DNA of 6,445 nucleotides from Campylobacterales bacterium (GCA_012963895.1 DTUW01000101.1:1-6445), one strand, 5' to 3'; shown: positions 1-6,381, numbered from the stretch's first letter. A program made the numbers and translations. Notes: generated from the letters alone by a model not told the origin.

Positions 1-714
1 AGCCACAGAGAGAGGGGAGAAGGCGAGAGCAGCTTGGTCGGCAATTGAGAGGAAAGAGTTTAAAAATGCATCTTGTTGAGCAACTAGTGAAATGAATTTT
101 CTATACTGCTTATCTGTAAATTTGTCATGGACAAACACATTTGTTAAAACAGCCCGTTCCAATCCTGCTCTCTCTTTTATTTGCAAAAAATTGTAATATG
201 CAGATAGGGTTTTTGAGATAGCAGCATTATCGCTAACTTTTGCTGATACAGAAATGATATTTAGAAGAGATGCATTCAGATTGGTATAGTATTCAACCTC
301 ATCACTTACAGATATAGCTAGTTGTTCTATTTTGTTTCTAATATTGCCTAAACTTTTTACAATCCTTCTGTATACCTCTATCTTGTCAGATAGTTCTCTT
401 GGATAGAGAGTAACATCTATATGTTCAAGCACTTTATGCAATTTCCGTAACTGATAATCTGTATCTTTTCTCTTTTGAGAGAGGCGGTCAAGAAATTTAG
501 TCCCTTTTGAGCCTATATATCCTGCACTAATCCCCCTTTCTCTTTGAAGTTCATCTACTGCCTTACTGATTTCAATAGATAGTTCAGTAATGTTTTGTAG
601 TTGTTCCAAATATTGGTTATTTTCATATACTTTTACAAATTCTCTTACTGAATTTATCACCCCCCATAACAATACAAAAGCAAGGACTATATTTAGCTTT
701 TTCTTGATATTCAA
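1..714 (-). CDS. NIT-domain membrane sensor, probably a methyl-accepting chemotaxis protein (N-terminal part, runs off the left edge)
   Basis: The reading frame is open from a TTG at 714 to base 1 (238 codons) and continues beyond the window. Residues 1-6 are basic and residues about 7-22 form one hydrophobic membrane helix. The rest is helical and resembles the NIT sensor domain (nitrate/nitrite-sensing family), which usually faces the periplasm. It has the hallmark ERGISAGYIGS (59-69) after a helix ending in DELQR, a central YY-LN-SLL helix (142-151), and FLQIKERAGLERAVLTNVF (176-194) followed by F---Y--F--LVAQQ. NIT domains sit at the front of chemoreceptors, histidine kinases and cyclases. 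The output domain lies outside the window, so chemoreceptor is an inference from what is common in this phylum. The TTG start is chosen because AGGAGG lies 8 nt upstream and an in-frame TAA at 739-741 excludes a longer ATG start. The ligand is unknown. It follows the ThiE-like gene after 42 nt with its own candidate promoter. Confidence 0.85.
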   Translation of the reverse strand, partial: MNIKKKLNIVLAFVLLWGVINSVREFVKVYENNQYLEQLQNITELSIEISKAVDELQRERGISAGYIGSKGTKFLDRLSQKRKDTDYQLRKLHKVLEHIDVTLYPRELSDKIEVYRRIVKSLGNIRNKIEQLAISVSDEVEYYTNLNASLLNIISVSAKVSDNAAISKTLSAYYNFLQIKERAGLERAVLTNVFVHDKFTDKQYRKFISLVAQQDAFLNSFLSIADQAALAFSPLSVA

Positions 715-720
715 TATACT

Positions 721-728
721 ATCCTCCT
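721..728 (-). promoter_or_regulatory. Strong Shine-Dalgarno site that fixes the TTG start of the NIT sensor gene
   Basis: On the minus strand the bases read AGGAGGAT, a near-perfect anti-16S match. The GGAGG core is 8 nt from the TTG at 714. No ATG or GTG lies in frame between this site and the upstream stop at 739-741, so the site supports a genuine TTG initiation codon. Confidence 0.75.
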
Positions 729-745
729 GGAATTTGACTTAGTAA

Positions 746-751
746 ATTATA
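746..751 (-). promoter_or_regulatory. Candidate -10 box (TATAAT) for the NIT sensor gene
   Basis: The minus strand reads GTGTATAATTT, a perfect sigma70 -10 hexamer, 5 nt after the stop codon of the ThiE-like gene. Transcription would start near 739 and leave a leader of about 25 nt before the TTG at 714. No convincing -35 is visible; weak or absent -35 elements are common in Campylobacterota. If real, the sensor can be expressed independently of the two genes upstream. Confidence 0.45.
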
Positions 752-756
752 CACTC

Positions 757-1305
757 TTAGCACCAAAACCTAATTGAAGCAAATCCAAAAAGAAAATCTA
801 CTTTCTCCAGTTGCTGAATCTCTCTTTCCGAAACTATACCACCAAGAGCAAATATTTTTATCTTTGGAAAAAGGGTAACCGCCTTACGAAGCTCCTCTAT
901 CCCCTTAGGTTTCCCCTTGTTTGGAGTTTCAAAGATAGGGCTAAATGTAACTCCATCAGCCCCTAACCTTTCAGCCTCTGCTATCTCTTCCAAAGAGTGG
1001 CAACTAATTAGAGTCCATAATCCTCTATCTTTCGCCTTAGGGATTTCTGAAAATTGTTGAGAAGTTAGATGAACTCCAAAACTTTGGAGTTTGATAGCCA
1101 ATTCTATGTCTTGATGAATAAGCCATTGTTCGAAAGATATGCTTCGGGCAAAGATTTCTGCAAAATCGTTATATCTGGGATTTTCTTTATCTCTATATAT
1201 AATATAGTCAATATCGCTATATCGATTTATTTTTTCGATATATCTACGGAATTCGACCTCATCGCGATATTTGGAACTATTAGTAATTAGATACCTTTTC
1301 AACAT
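757..1305 (-). CDS. ThiE/TenI-family protein (thiamine phosphate synthase-like), divergent active site
   Basis: This 182-residue TIM-barrel protein has the ThiE/TenI layout: YRDK (37-40) on an early strand, GVHLTSQQ (77-84), SCHSLEE (101-107), the phosphate-loop region GADGVTFSPIFETPNKGKPK (115-134), and ALGGI (153-157). ThiE joins the pyrimidine and thiazole halves of thiamine; TenI is a thiazole tautomerase of the same fold. The ThiE motifs that bring the Mg-binding aspartates are changed: the usual NDR is HQD at 64-66, and GQED after GVHL is TSQQ. The canonical synthase reaction is therefore doubtful. It is slightly shorter than typical ThiE (about 200-215). The tail FGFASIRFW looks like that of similar short proteins I recall in Campylobacterota, usually labelled thiamine phosphate synthase. 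It starts 8 nt after the VWA lipoprotein gene ends, with only a weak AGG, so it is probably co-transcribed. No other thiamine gene is nearby. Confidence 0.8.
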   Translation of the reverse strand: MLKRYLITNSSKYRDEVEFRRYIEKINRYSDIDYIIYRDKENPRYNDFAEIFARSISFEQWLIHQDIELAIKLQSFGVHLTSQQFSEIPKAKDRGLWTLISCHSLEEIAEAERLGADGVTFSPIFETPNKGKPKGIEELRKAVTLFPKIKIFALGGIVSEREIQQLEKVDFLFGFASIRFWC

Positions 1306-1313
1306 ACTTCTAC

Positions 1314-2927
1314 CTATTTGGAATAGATACGGATATTGTCCAACCAGACACTATCCTGATATTTGGAACGGCTACCATCTTTTCTATATTTCCACTCAAA
1401 AGTATGCTCTCCATTGGAGATAGGATATTCCACCCTTCTCCAACCTGTCTCCCCAGATTGATAGAAACCTTTTCCATCTATGAAAAATAACATCTCATCA
1501 CACCCCTCTTCTGATGAAACCCGATAATCGAAAGAGATTCGATTACCTTCAAAATATCCCCTCCACTTTATCGAGGTCTCCTGATTATCTCCAACATGTA
1601 GAGTTTTGAGAGTTCTATTTCCATTTTCATTTACCACTTTCCAGCCTATCCCCCCTATTTCGAAAGCCTCTGGAATTTTTCCATCTTCAAAGTTGAAAAT
1701 GGTATCTCGATAGATACCTATTAGAACCGGGTAGGTGGTTTCAAGTCCGTTAGTAATATCTTTTACTACCAATTCAGTTTTGCCTATTACATCTTTTCGA
1801 TAGGAGAGGATAGCCTCTGAGCTATTTTTGGTATTGATTGTAAGAGTTGCAACCTCTGGATCTAATATCTGCCAAACAAATTTGGAAGGTGCATTTACCC
1901 ACTTAGATTTAGCTTTTAAAAATATTTGATGGTCTTTTACCTTTTTCATTTTTGTAATTTCTATATAGGGTTTTACAGGTTCAAAATTAGAGGAATCAAA
2001 TTTAGCTTTCAATTCAGCTCCCCCTTTTCCCAACAGTTTTATAGTCACAGTATGAATACTATCACCAGTAATAGATTTCCGTTTAGGGCTGACATACTCT
2101 AATAGATATATACTATCTCTAAAATTATTGACTTTGTGAAAAACTCCACTAACTGCATTTAGAAATTCTGAATAGTTTTTTATAGGGAAAAATCCATTTT
2201 TACCTAACTTTTCCAATGCTCTATTGGTGCTACTGCTACCAATTACAACCATATAGACATGGGTATTTTTTAGAAATTTCAAAGTCTGTTGAAGCGGGAT
2301 AGTAGATGCATTATCTCCATTTTCGGTAATTAGAATAATAGAACGAACTTCAAACCTAGTTTGTCTCTTTCCAAAAAGAGTTGATAATTTCGCTACCGCT
2401 CCATATAGATTTACTGCTACTCCATTTCTAGATTTATAAATCTTTGAAAGTGAATTCAGCACCTTATTTCTATCAGATGTCCAGTTAGATATTAGGTAGA
2501 TGTTTTCATTGAAAGTTACAACCATTAGGAGGTTGCGGGGGTTAATTTTGATAGTTCCATCTTGGATTAGTTTCTCCAAAGTTTGAACAATAATTTTCCT
2601 TTTTTTGTAAGAGACACCATTACCCATATCTATTGCAATGATAGTTTTGTTCAAAAGAGGTTTTTCCTCCTCTTTCTTTAACCTTTTGAAAACTGCAACA
2701 TCATTCAATCTGAGACCATCTTCAAAGATGGCAAAATTTGGCTCAGCAATATTGGGAACAGGATTGCCTTTATCATCTTCTACCCTAAATAGGATATTGA
2801 TAATAGATGGCTTGGAAGCATTTATATCAATAGGAATTAGGGTAACTTTGCGAAACTTGCTACTCAAAGGCATTGAGAGAGAACAACCATAAAATAGAAA
2901 GACGGATATTAGTAGTAGATACCTCAT
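1314..2927 (-). CDS. Putative outer-envelope lipoprotein with VWA, Ig-like and C-terminal jelly-roll domains
   Basis: The 537-residue protein starts with a short signal peptide ending in LFYGC. Cys15 is the likely lipidated residue, although Phe-Tyr before Gly-Cys is an atypical lipobox. Residues 41-80 form a β-rich strand pattern with EPNFAIFEDG, as found ahead of VWFA-related domains. The von Willebrand A fold spans about 94-270, but its metal site is degenerate: DMGNG (100-104) replaces DxSxS, Asn173 stands where Thr is usual, and TENGD (201-205) replaces TDG. Residues about 321-402 look like a bacterial Ig-like domain (W352, LDPEVATL 355-362). Residues about 409-537 look like a lectin-like jelly-roll module: NFEDGKIPEAF, SFDYRVSSE, FIDG, SGETGW, HTFEWKYRKD, DSVWLDNIRI. 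A surface adhesion or protein-binding role is inferred and the true function is unknown. GAGGAG lies just upstream of the ATG. The ThiE-like gene follows after 8 nt. Confidence 0.8.
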   Translation of the reverse strand: MRYLLLISVFLFYGCSLSMPLSSKFRKVTLIPIDINASKPSIINILFRVEDDKGNPVPNIAEPNFAIFEDGLRLNDVAVFKRLKKEEEKPLLNKTIIAIDMGNGVSYKKRKIIVQTLEKLIQDGTIKINPRNLLMVVTFNENIYLISNWTSDRNKVLNSLSKIYKSRNGVAVNLYGAVAKLSTLFGKRQTRFEVRSIILITENGDNASTIPLQQTLKFLKNTHVYMVVIGSSSTNRALEKLGKNGFFPIKNYSEFLNAVSGVFHKVNNFRDSIYLLEYVSPKRKSITGDSIHTVTIKLLGKGGAELKAKFDSSNFEPVKPYIEITKMKKVKDHQIFLKAKSKWVNAPSKFVWQILDPEVATLTINTKNSSEAILSYRKDVIGKTELVVKDITNGLETTYPVLIGIYRDTIFNFEDGKIPEAFEIGGIGWKVVNENGNRTLKTLHVGDNQETSIKWRGYFEGNRISFDYRVSSEEGCDEMLFFIDGKGFYQSGETGWRRVEYPISNGEHTFEWKYRKDGSRSKYQDSVWLDNIRIYSK

Positions 2928-2946
2928 CTCTCCTCTTTTTAAGAAA

Positions 2947-2955
2947 ATTCTATCA
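2947..2955 (-). promoter_or_regulatory. Candidate extended -10 promoter for the VWA lipoprotein gene
   Basis: The minus strand reads TGATAGAAT, an extended -10 (TGn followed by TAGAAT, one mismatch to TATAAT). Initiation near 2940 would give a leader of about 12 nt containing the GAGGAG ribosome site before the ATG at 2927. A good -35 is not visible. It lies within 20 nt of the opposing rplY -10 box. Confidence 0.4.
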
Positions 2956-2962
2956 AAGTGGA

Positions 2963-2968
2963 TATAAT
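2963..2968 (+). promoter_or_regulatory. Candidate -10 box (TATAAT) for the rplY-pth-lpt operon
   Basis: A perfect TATAAT lies 25 nt before the rplY ATG. Transcription would start near 2975 and leave a leader of about 19 nt that carries the ribosome site. The upstream bases 2936-2958 are A/T-rich without a clear TTGACA, as is usual for sigma70 promoters in this phylum. Confidence 0.55.
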
Positions 2969-2983
2969 TCCGAAAAATTTGAG

Positions 2984-2988
2984 AAGGA
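2984..2988 (+). promoter_or_regulatory. rplY: Shine-Dalgarno site that places the rplY start at the ATG at 2994
   Basis: AAGGA lies 5 nt before the ATG at 2994. The frame is open further upstream to a GTG at 2958, but that GTG has no ribosome site and lies upstream of the TATAAT box, so it would not be on the predicted transcript. Confidence 0.7.
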
Positions 2989-2993
2989 TAGAG

Positions 2994-3530
2994 ATGTTAG
3001 AAGGAATTATTAGAAGCAGTATCGGTAAAAAAGCCACAAAGGCTTTAAGACGAGATGGCTATCTAATAGCAAATATCTACGGTAAGGATTTCGAAAACCT
3101 ACATGTTGCATTCAAAATGGGGGACTACCTAAGAGCTGTAAAGTCGAAAGAAGGGATAACTTTCGATGTAAAAATTCAGGATAGAGTTTTGAAAGTGGCA
3201 GTTCAGGATTACCAAGTTCATCCAGTAACTGATGAGTTGCTCCATGTAGATTTGATAGTAGCCCAACCAGGGGTAAGAACCAAATACCATGTTCCTATCA
3301 AAACCAAAGGAACTCCTATCGGATTGAAAAATAAAGGGGTTCTAATCATCTCCAAAAAGAGAGTTCCAGTCAAAGCCACTATTGAAGAGTTACCAAACAA
3401 TATTGAAATAGATGTCTCTAATTTAGATGTTGGAGATGCTATATTGGTAAGAGATTTACCTGAATCCAAAACATTAGATATTAGATTAGCTGATAGAGTT
3501 CCTATTCTGAGTGTAATCAAAGCTAAATAG
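2994..3530 (+). CDS. rplY: 50S ribosomal protein L25/general stress protein CTC
   Basis: This 178-residue protein binds 5S rRNA in the large ribosomal subunit. It is the long two-domain CTC/TL5 form. The N-terminal RNA-binding β-barrel spans residues about 1-90 (opening MLEGIIRSSIGKKATKALRR, then the conserved VQDYQVHPVTDELLHVDL at 75-92). A second β domain spans about 95-178, with GTPIGLKNKGVL and LDVGDAILVRDL as recognisable blocks. I choose the ATG at 2994 because the protein then begins exactly as Campylobacterota L25 proteins do and has AAGGA 5 nt upstream; an in-frame GTG at 2958 would add 12 unconserved residues. It is the first gene of a tight run: its stop TAG shares a base with the GTG start of pth. 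I recall the same order, rplY-pth-LptF/G permease, from Helicobacter and Campylobacter. Confidence 0.96.
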   Translation: MLEGIIRSSIGKKATKALRRDGYLIANIYGKDFENLHVAFKMGDYLRAVKSKEGITFDVKIQDRVLKVAVQDYQVHPVTDELLHVDLIVAQPGVRTKYHVPIKTKGTPIGLKNKGVLIISKKRVPVKATIEELPNNIEIDVSNLDVGDAILVRDLPESKTLDIRLADRVPILSVIKAK

Positions 3531-4105
3531 TGGTTCTCATTGTAGGACTTGGAAATATTGGAGAAGAGTATCTATATACTCGCCACAATATAGGTTTTCA
3601 TGTAATAGATGCTCTTCTCTCCCGCCTCTCTCCTACTCCAATATCCAATCCCGATTTTCAAGGAAAACTATACCGAGATGGTGATATTTTTCTCCTCAAA
3701 CCATCTACATATATGAATCTCTCTGGGAAATCTGTTTCCGCTGTTAGAAACTTTTTCAAATTGGAAAATATTGTAATTATCCATGACGATTTGGATTTGC
3801 CATTTGGAGCTTTGAGGTTCAAAGTTGGCGGAGGCTCTGGGGGACATAATGGAATAAGGTCTCTTGATAACTGGACTCAACAGAATAGTATTAGAGTTCG
3901 TATGGGGATTGGAAAACCTCCATCAGTAGATATTTCTAAATATGTTCTATCGAGATTTAGCAGTTCTGAAATGGAGTGTTTTGATAAGTGGGTAGAGTTG
4001 GCAAGTTCGGCTGTTCTCAATCTTATTCAAGAAGATTGGCAATCCACCTCATCGAAATTTTCCAAAAAGTCGGCTAAATATTTCTGTCCTCAATATAGTG
4101 AGTAG
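3530..4105 (+). CDS. pth: Peptidyl-tRNA hydrolase
   Basis: The enzyme cleaves the ester bond of peptidyl-tRNAs that drop off the ribosome, recycling tRNA in the cytoplasm. The 191-residue length is normal for bacterial Pth. All key residues known from E. coli Pth are present: Asn9 in IVGLGN, catalytic His19 in TRHN, Asn63 in TYMNLSGKSV, Asp86 in HDDLDLP, and Asn107 in GGGSGGHNG. The GTG start at 3530 overlaps the last base of the rplY stop codon (TAGTG), and an in-frame TAA at 3524-3526 rules out a longer start. No Shine-Dalgarno sequence is visible, so translation probably depends on ribosomes terminating on rplY. The 3' end overlaps the next gene by 8 nt. Confidence 0.97.
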   Translation: MVLIVGLGNIGEEYLYTRHNIGFHVIDALLSRLSPTPISNPDFQGKLYRDGDIFLLKPSTYMNLSGKSVSAVRNFFKLENIVIIHDDLDLPFGALRFKVGGGSGGHNGIRSLDNWTQQNSIRVRMGIGKPPSVDISKYVLSRFSSSEMECFDKWVELASSAVLNLIQEDWQSTSSKFSKKSAKYFCPQYSE

Positions 4106-5162
4106 AAAAAATCTATATATAGTCAAATACTATCTAAAATATTTCTCCATTATCCTATTTGGTCTCTCTCTCTTTTTTGTAGCTATCGACTTTATGCAAA
4201 ATAGCAGAGATATTCCATCATCTACAAATTTACAGATACTCTATTTTTACTACAAAACTCTATATGCTATCTCTATTCTATTTCCAATATCCTTAGTTTT
4301 TGGAGCTATCCTAACATTTATCCAATTTTTGAAAAGCAATAGCCTCATTGCCCTCTATTCAGTAGGGTATTCAGATAGAGATGTCCTATCTCCTATCTTT
4401 ACAACCTCTCTGTTTGCCACTTTGCTATTTATCCTGCTCTACACTACCCAGTTTGCAAACTCCAAACAGCTATCAGAAGATATATTAGAAGGTAATCCCA
4501 TTATTCGCAATAGCCAGAATCTCTTTTTCAAATATGAGACAAGAGGAAAAATATATTATGTTTTTTTTGAAAAACTTTACCCTATACAGAGTTTAGCAGA
4601 GGGGATAAGGCTATTTGAGATAGGGAGAGATAATGAATTGGTTGAAATGGTCAAAGCAAAATATGGATATTACGATGGCAAAAGGTGGATTATCTATTCA
4701 GCTAAATTTTTGAAACAGAGTAATAGAGTGGAATTGAACCACAAAATTATTAAAGAAATAGACCAAAATAGGTTTGCGGTGCTTGAAGGATTCAAGCCAA
4801 AGATATTGGATAAGATATATGATAATGAGATGGAATTCAATCTTATAGAGCTTATGGAGGCTATAAAGTTGATGAGGTCGCAGGGGTTGAGTATTGAAAA
4901 GTTGAAAGTGGCTCTATATGGAATTGTGATATATCCTCTTTTTGCTCCGTTATTGATAGTTGTGATATTCAAATACATTCCTATCAGTTCCAGATTTTCA
5001 GATATAAATTTTTTCGCATTTGTAGCAATAGTAGCATCGTTACTAATTTGGGGATTACTATTCGCCCTATTGAGACTATCCCTAACTGGAAATTTGGTGG
5101 CAGAGCTGTCGGTAGTAGTCCCAATATTGATATTAGCTATTGTTGCTCTATTTAGTTTGTAA
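4098..5162 (+). CDS. LptF/LptG (YjgP/YjgQ) family lipopolysaccharide export permease
   Basis: LptF and LptG form the membrane part of the LptB2FG ABC transporter, which extracts lipopolysaccharide from the inner membrane and passes it to LptC/A. The 354-residue protein has the family's six-helix layout: three N-terminal helices (about 15-31, 54-76, 99-118), a periplasmic β-jellyroll region (about 120-268) and three C-terminal helices (about 270-292, 304-326, 333-354). The stretch LYFYYKTLYAISILFPISLV (48-67) is typical of helix 2 and its approach. The cytoplasmic loop SLIALYSVGYSD (82-93) matches the coupling loop that contacts the LptB ATPase. Position after rplY-pth matches the gene often labelled LptG in this phylum, but F and G cannot be told apart safely here. 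The GTG start lies 8 nt inside pth with no visible ribosome site, suggesting translational coupling. Confidence 0.9.
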   Translation: MSRKNLYIVKYYLKYFSIILFGLSLFFVAIDFMQNSRDIPSSTNLQILYFYYKTLYAISILFPISLVFGAILTFIQFLKSNSLIALYSVGYSDRDVLSPIFTTSLFATLLFILLYTTQFANSKQLSEDILEGNPIIRNSQNLFFKYETRGKIYYVFFEKLYPIQSLAEGIRLFEIGRDNELVEMVKAKYGYYDGKRWIIYSAKFLKQSNRVELNHKIIKEIDQNRFAVLEGFKPKILDKIYDNEMEFNLIELMEAIKLMRSQGLSIEKLKVALYGIVIYPLFAPLLIVVIFKYIPISSRFSDINFFAFVAIVASLLIWGLLFALLRLSLTGNLVAELSVVVPILILAIVALFSL

Positions 5163-5225
5163 ATACTATATTTGTGTAAGCAAAAGATAGTAATGTTCGA
5201 AAATCAATTTTACAGGAGAAGATAG

Positions 5226-6359
5226 ATGAATGAAGAATTGATAAAGTCGGCTCTATCTAAGGTGGTATATCCAGGGTTTCAAAAAGATATTGTCTCCTTC
5301 GGATTTGTCGATAAGATAGAGAGCGATGGTTCCAATGTAAAAGTTGAGCTTACAATCACCTCATCAGCTAAGGAAGTTGAAGAGGAACTAAGAAGAGGGA
5401 TAGATTTAGAATTATCCAAAATTGGAGCAGAAAAGGTTGAGATAAAAATCAATAAACCGGCAATTCCAAGAGAGACCTCATCAAGAGGGAAAAATATAGC
5501 CCCTCAAATCAAAAATTTTGTAATGGTAAGCTCTGGAAAAGGAGGGGTTGGAAAATCTACAACCTCAGTAAATCTAGCTGTCGCCTTAGCAATGCAGGGG
5601 AAAAAAGTTGGGCTACTTGATGCAGATGTATATGGTCCAAACATTCCAAGAATGTTAGGGGTTGAAGATGTTCGCCCGGAGGTAATAGGAAACAGGGTAA
5701 AACCAATTACAACCCACGGATTAGAGATGATTAGTATGGGTTCATTGATGGAGAAGGGACAAGCTCTATTGTGGAGAGGTTCGCTAATTATTAAGGCTAT
5801 CCAACAGTTTCTAACAGATATTATGTGGAGTGATTTAGATGTGCTTGTTATCGATATGCCTCCGGGGACAGGAGATGCTCAACTATCATTAGCCCAAAGT
5901 GTTCCAGTAACAGCTGGTATTACTGTAACCACTCCGCAAACTGTTGCCCTTGACGATGCTGAGCGAGGATTGGCAATGTTCCAGAAACTCCATATTCCGA
6001 TAGCTGGAATAGTTGAGAATATGAGCGGATTTATCTGTCCTGAAACTGGTAAAGAATACGATATTTTTGGAAAGGGGACAGCTGAGGAATTGGCTAAGAA
6101 GTTTGGGACTTTTGTTCTTGCTGAAATTCCAATCGACCCATCTATTAGAGTTGGAGGGGATAATGGTTCTCCTGTTGTCTATTCCAATCCAGATAGCGAA
6201 ATAGCAAAAAGATACATGAAAGCTGTTGAAAAACTTTGGGAAGAGATAGAGGAGATAAATAAACAGGGGATAGTTAGTAATGAAGCTATCCAACCAACTA
6301 GCGAGGTTTCCGCCTGTTCTACTTCACATGGTGGTCATAGTTGCGGTTGCTCCTCATAG
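5226..6359 (+). CDS. mrp: Mrp/ApbC/NBP35-family Fe-S cluster carrier ATPase
   Basis: This cytoplasmic P-loop ATPase is thought to hold and deliver iron-sulfur clusters to apo-proteins. The 377-residue protein has an N-terminal MIP18/DUF59 domain (about 3-78, with VVYPGFQKDIVSFGFV). A SIMIBI-class ATPase domain follows from about 96, with the deviant Walker A GKGGVGKST (104-112), switch LDADVYGPNIPRMLG (131-145), and Walker B with its follow-on VIDMPPGTGDAQLSLAQ (208-224). In the usual cluster-binding segment only one cysteine remains: ENMSGFICPETGKEYDIFG has Cys271, but Thr stands where the second Cys of CxxC is expected. The last 14 residues are rich in Cys, His and Gly (Cys364, Cys373, Cys375) and might supply ligands; this is an inference. 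The ATG follows AGGAGA by 6 nt. The gene lies 63 nt after the permease and may be read from the same operon; a weak TATATT at 5167-5172 could be its own -10 box. Confidence 0.96.
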   Translation: MNEELIKSALSKVVYPGFQKDIVSFGFVDKIESDGSNVKVELTITSSAKEVEEELRRGIDLELSKIGAEKVEIKINKPAIPRETSSRGKNIAPQIKNFVMVSSGKGGVGKSTTSVNLAVALAMQGKKVGLLDADVYGPNIPRMLGVEDVRPEVIGNRVKPITTHGLEMISMGSLMEKGQALLWRGSLIIKAIQQFLTDIMWSDLDVLVIDMPPGTGDAQLSLAQSVPVTAGITVTTPQTVALDDAERGLAMFQKLHIPIAGIVENMSGFICPETGKEYDIFGKGTAEELAKKFGTFVLAEIPIDPSIRVGGDNGSPVVYSNPDSEIAKRYMKAVEKLWEEIEEINKQGIVSNEAIQPTSEVSACSTSHGGHSCGCSS

Positions 6360-6365
6360 AGGAGC
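6349..6365. repeat. Perfect 7-bp inverted repeat spanning the mrp stop codon
   Basis: GCTCCTC (6349-6355), loop ATA, then GAGGAGC (6359-6365). The arms are perfectly complementary, and the TAG stop (6357-6359) occupies the loop and the first base of the right arm. It abuts a second GC-rich hairpin and shares base 6365 with it. Confidence 0.6.
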
Positions 6366-6381
6366 GGGGGATTTCCCCCCG
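6365..6381. terminator. GC-rich hairpin after mrp, possible transcription end between convergent genes
   Basis: CGGGGG (6365-6370) pairs with CCCCCG (6376-6381) around a 5-nt loop ATTTC, a stem of six G-C pairs. It lies directly after the mrp stop and, on the other strand, 7 nt after the stop of the putative convergent gene, which is a typical place for a shared terminator. It is followed by A-rich sequence on the plus strand and by no T-run on either strand, so it does not fit the standard intrinsic terminator. It could instead protect mRNA 3' ends. Confidence 0.35.

Noticed and set aside
1..714. Non-coding stretch at the left edge
   Set aside because: At first it appears gene-free, but the minus strand is open for 238 codons from a TTG with a strong ribosome site and encodes a recognisable NIT domain.
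1069..1290. Plus-strand reading frame across the ThiE-like gene
   Set aside because: It lies wholly antisense to a gene with clear family motifs, has no ribosome site and yields a low-complexity peptide.
2638..2892. Plus-strand 84-codon frame antisense to the VWA lipoprotein gene
   Set aside because: It overlaps the signal peptide and N-terminal domain of a well-supported gene and shows no recognisable motif.
2958..2993. GTG at 2958 as an alternative start of rplY, giving 12 extra residues
   Set aside because: The TATAAT box lies inside this extension, there is no ribosome site before the GTG, and the protein from the ATG at 2994 begins exactly like family members.
3218..3520. Minus-strand 100-codon frame antisense to rplY
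   Set aside because: It mirrors the conserved L25 coding sequence and has no own start signals. The same holds for the antisense frames in pth (3668-3880) and the permease gene (4694-4978).
5163..5225. Independent promoter for mrp (TATATT at 5167-5172)
   Set aside because: It has one mismatch to TATAAT in very A/T-rich sequence and no -35, so it cannot be distinguished from background. It is mentioned under mrp but not listed as a site.
5889..6293. Minus-strand 134-codon frame antisense to mrp
   Set aside because: It is a shadow of the conserved mrp coding sequence, with unlikely composition rich in Phe, Ser and Tyr.
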